From Membranipora membranacea (taxonomy: Eukaryota; Bryozoa; Gymnolaemata; Cheilostomatida; Membraniporidae): a DNA stretch of 60,000 nt. Below are positions 59,001 through 60,000 of this stretch, one piece after another. Under the pieces are notes generated by a model. It had not been told where the DNA came from and did no database searches. It worked only from the letters and a program-made list of their open reading frames with translations. Numbering within the stretch: the stretch's first letter is position 1; every line of letters begins with the position of its first letter. The stretch covers positions 3,908,001 to 3,968,000 of the forward strand of contig OU612073.1 in the NCBI GenBank assembly GCA_914767715.1, given 5' to 3'. Position numbers and translations under genes: made by a program.

Positions 59001-60000
59001 TGGGATGGCATCCTAATGTCATCTGGGACAATGTGGACGACGACTTGTCATGCAGACACAAAACAAGTGGAAGCGTGACAAGGCTAGGCATTACTTGGGG
59101 ATATACAAACACATTTACAGGCCCAAATGATGATACTTGCACTATCCAAATAGATATGACACCAAGCCATCCTTATAAGATCATAGTTTCTGTGATCACT
59201 CTACTCTGTATTATTCTCTTGTTGATTATGCGATACCTTTCTTCTCACAGAGTGATTACAGATGACAGAGAATGGAGACATTTCAAGCAGCTTTACAAAC
59301 TGGACACACCTCTAGAGGAAGGAATGTTCAGTGTAGAAGGTTGGTTTACATATTATATATATATTACATTATATAACATATATTGTTAAACATATGGCTA
59401 ATGTGATCAATTATCAGCCACCTGAGTATAATAAAATGTCACTACCAACGACTTGCTCAAAGTTAAAGCAATTTAACTTATGTTCTGCTGATGTTTTTTA
59501 GATGTACGCAAAGTTGGCTATTTAGAGGCATATGTCTTAAAGAACATTTTCTCCACAGCTGCTGGGCCTATAACCTATTCATTTATTTGACCTGCCAAAA
59601 ACACATCATACCCTAATGAAATAGATGCCTTCAGATTGGCTGCTCTTTCAATGATTTTGATTCCATGAAATTAAGTAGTACAACATTATTATCTGCCCTG
59701 TGTAGTGAGTAAGAAGGACCCACAGGTATTCCTGAGGCCCAAGGAGACAGTATATATACCTATGAAGTATGTAAGCTTTGAGGCGAATCACTCCTGTTCT
59801 CCAGAGTCACCAGGAGGGTCAGAGGTCAACGCTGCCATGAGAAGCTCCAACGCTTCCGGGCTCAACAAATCACTGGCTACCCGCCTACACAAAATACACT
59901 TCCATTCCGTCGGTGAGAAACGAATGGAATACATAAATAATTTCATTTGCAAGCTACTTTTAAAATTACATGGTCAGCTATTTGTAAAAAAATTTCAAAT
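39285..60000 (+). CDS. NPHP4: nephrocystin-4, 25 exons, C-terminus beyond the window
   Basis: Exons: 39285-39428, 39925-40068, 40365-40543, 40799-41022, 41550-41740, 45629-45759, 47190-47322, 47731-47833, 48652-48789, 50080-50273, 50610-50684, 51345-51425, 52500-52635, 53071-53244, 53642-53750, 54132-54330, 54977-55187, 55606-55749, 56105-56288, 56689-56829, 57195-57400, 57718-57796, 58255-58402, 59251-59339 and 59706-59912. Phases agree throughout except in exon 8. About 1254 residues align along vertebrate NPHP4: [100 protein letters not shown] and [20 protein letters not shown]4 is a ciliary transition-zone protein that works with NPHP1 and RPGRIP1L. Exons 10-14 form a Pro/Gln-rich linker. 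Intron 5 (3.9 kb) contains a GPCR gene on the other strand. Exon 8 has an apparent one-base frameshift at a T5 run (47760-47764). The last 400 or so residues should follow after 60000. Confidence 0.95.
41741..41870. repeat. (TA)n microsatellites at the start of NPHP4 intron 5
   Basis: A TA run starts six bases after the exon 5 donor (GTAGGTATATATAT...) and a second run lies at about 41836-41860. Another long TA run at 52999-53039 lies 30 bases before the acceptor of exon 14. Confidence 0.9.
41961..41996. repeat. palindromic repeat, family P, copy 4 (shortest)
   Basis: CTAGCCTGTCTTGACAAGCT is followed directly by TGTTAAGACAGGCTAG. It is the tightest form of the family, with almost no loop. 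It lies in NPHP4 intron 5. Confidence 0.85.
42394..45020 (-). CDS. rhodopsin-family (class A) GPCR nested in NPHP4 intron 5, three exons
   Basis: Proposed exons: 45020-44223, 43667-43458 and 42447-42394 (TAA), all in phase 0, 353 residues. Exon 1 covers the N-terminus (one NCT glycosylation site) and TM1-5: [10 protein letters not shown] (TM1), [17 protein letters not shown] (TM2), CRLVPFF before TM3, [13 protein letters not shown] (an ERF variant of DRY), a Trp in TM4 (VALWTLTA), an ECL2 Cys (RLCVN) and TM5 ending [15 protein letters not shown]. Exon 2 starts [11 protein letters not shown] (TM6) and ends with TM7, [14 protein letters not shown], a TPxxY form of NPxxY. Exon 3 supplies [17 protein letters not shown], which fits an amphipathic helix 8. 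Donors are GAGAAG|GTGAGC and ACAGG|GTGAGT; acceptors are ACATTTTAG and TTGGACAG (the latter with a poor pyrimidine tract). TM6 lacks the CWxP motif. The ligand is unknown; the pattern suggests a peptide-type receptor. The exon 2 donor is the first of a 36-copy array. Confidence 0.85.
42465..43470 (-). repeat. 27-bp minisatellite made of tandem copies of the GPCR exon 2 5' splice site
   Basis: About 36 full units plus partial edges. Read on the minus strand, each unit has the last bases of exon 2 (CAGGGATACAGG or variants) followed by GTGAGTTTATATGAA. About 30 units keep GTGAGT and seven have GTGTGT. Units of the CAGGTATATACG type contain a second donor-like CAG|GTATAT. The length is nine codons, so the GPCR frame (VSLYEQGYT per unit) runs open through all copies to a stop at about 42474. 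The unit next to exon 2 matches the junction itself, so the array grew from the splice site. Confidence 0.95.
47449..47565 (+). repeat. tRNA-derived SINE (family C) in NPHP4 intron 7
   Basis: A tRNA-like start (ACCGTGGCGCAATAGGTAGG) has a degraded B box (AGTTTGACTACCAGC). It is followed by TCAGGAAGGGCATCCGACCT, a stretch I recall as common in SINE bodies of several animals. A single copy in this window. Confidence 0.65.
48790..48846 (+). other. possible 57-nt alternative extension of NPHP4 exon 9
   Basis: After the exon 9 donor AAGAAG|GTAAGTGTACTCAAG, a near copy AAGAAG|GTAGGTGTATTTAAG occurs 57 bases later. The 57 bases are an exact 19 codons without a stop (ending HRCNKK). Both donors match consensus, so use of either keeps the frame. 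Confidence 0.5.
51749..51965. mobile_element. hAT-like MITE, 217 bp, in NPHP4 intron 12
   Basis: The ends are perfect 13-bp inverted repeats, CAGGGCCGTAGTT and AACTACGGCCCTG, of the CAGGG hAT type. The interior has no open frame and includes a local hairpin (CTGGGGGAGGCAG against CTGCCTCCCCCAG at 51763-51796). The flanking 8-mers do not match exactly, so no target duplication is claimed. Confidence 0.8.
52999..53039. repeat. (TA)n microsatellite close to the NPHP4 exon 14 acceptor
   Basis: About 20 TA repeats end 31 bases before the exon start at 53071. The length is likely to vary between individuals. Such closeness to the branch-point region could affect splicing, which is inference. Confidence 0.9.
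55887..55997. mobile_element. MITE-like element, family Q, copy 3
   Basis: It starts GATCAAGCTTGTTCTAGTTT and ends GTAAACTGGATCGAACCTGA TC, with the interior GAGTTGCTCTTCCTCAACTG. Same family as the copies at 32838 and 36076. It lies in NPHP4 intron 18. Confidence 0.75.
56955..57062 (+). repeat. tRNA-derived SINE (family B), second copy
   Basis: The B box GAGTTCGAGTCCCACTG and the body 'cactgccaggcgattagtgc' match the copy at 2757-2890. The A-box end is degraded. It lies in NPHP4 intron 20. Confidence 0.75.
58640..59040. repeat. repeat-rich patch in NPHP4 intron 23 with a 31-bp palindrome
   Basis: ATGTGCACCAGCCAT, one A, then ATGGCTGGTGCACAT form a perfect hairpin at about 58659-58689. From 58728 to 59035 the words AATGTGAAC/ACGTGAAC and CTGGGA/TCCCAG recur every 50-60 bases in both orientations. 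This looks like decayed nested copies of a small element. It is non-coding. Confidence 0.6.

Overview
The window is nuclear DNA from an animal, probably an early-branching invertebrate such as a sponge; the species is inferred, not shown. The evidence is spliceosomal introns (GT..AG, mostly 100-1500 bp), a ciliary transition-zone gene (nephrocystin-4), a true caspase, a rhodopsin-type GPCR, an MPP8-like chromodomain/ankyrin gene, tRNA-derived SINEs, a Ty3/gypsy element, hAT-like ends and many short fold-back elements. There is no bacterial-style operon structure, and most long open frames outside the exons listed here are shadows.

Layout, left to right. 1-4.3 kb: a minus-strand caspase exon with SINE copies on both sides. 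4.3-8.8 kb: a decayed Ty3/gypsy retrotransposon with a 5-bp target duplication. 8.8-11.9 kb: non-coding, with a 61-bp tandem repeat and a 550-bp fold-back element. 11.9-28.9 kb, plus strand: exons of unrecognised proteins (11.9-14.1 and 21.0-23.6 kb), then a caspase-fold (C14-like) gene at 24.3-28.9 kb. The 6.8 kb between the first two sets holds an hAT-like element with a nested LINE fragment. 29.9-38.2 kb, minus strand: a 13-exon MPP8-like gene, convergent with the C14-like gene. A bidirectional promoter region of about 1.1 kb separates it from NPHP4 at 39.3 kb to the window end: 25 plus-strand exons, with the C-terminus lying beyond the window.

The most unusual structure lies in NPHP4 intron 5. 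A complete three-exon rhodopsin-family GPCR gene is nested there on the opposite strand. The 5' splice site that ends its second coding exon has been amplified into about 36 tandem 27-bp copies. Each copy carries a GTGAGT (or GTGTGT) donor and stays open in the GPCR reading frame. Splicing from the first donor to a downstream acceptor gives a normal-looking 353-residue receptor. Splicing from later copies would add 9 residues per copy, and no splicing would give a tail of about 327 repeat residues. A smaller in-frame duplication of a 5' splice site occurs in NPHP4 exon 9. All intron-exon calls were made by reading splice consensus, phase and family conservation by eye; none was checked with transcripts.
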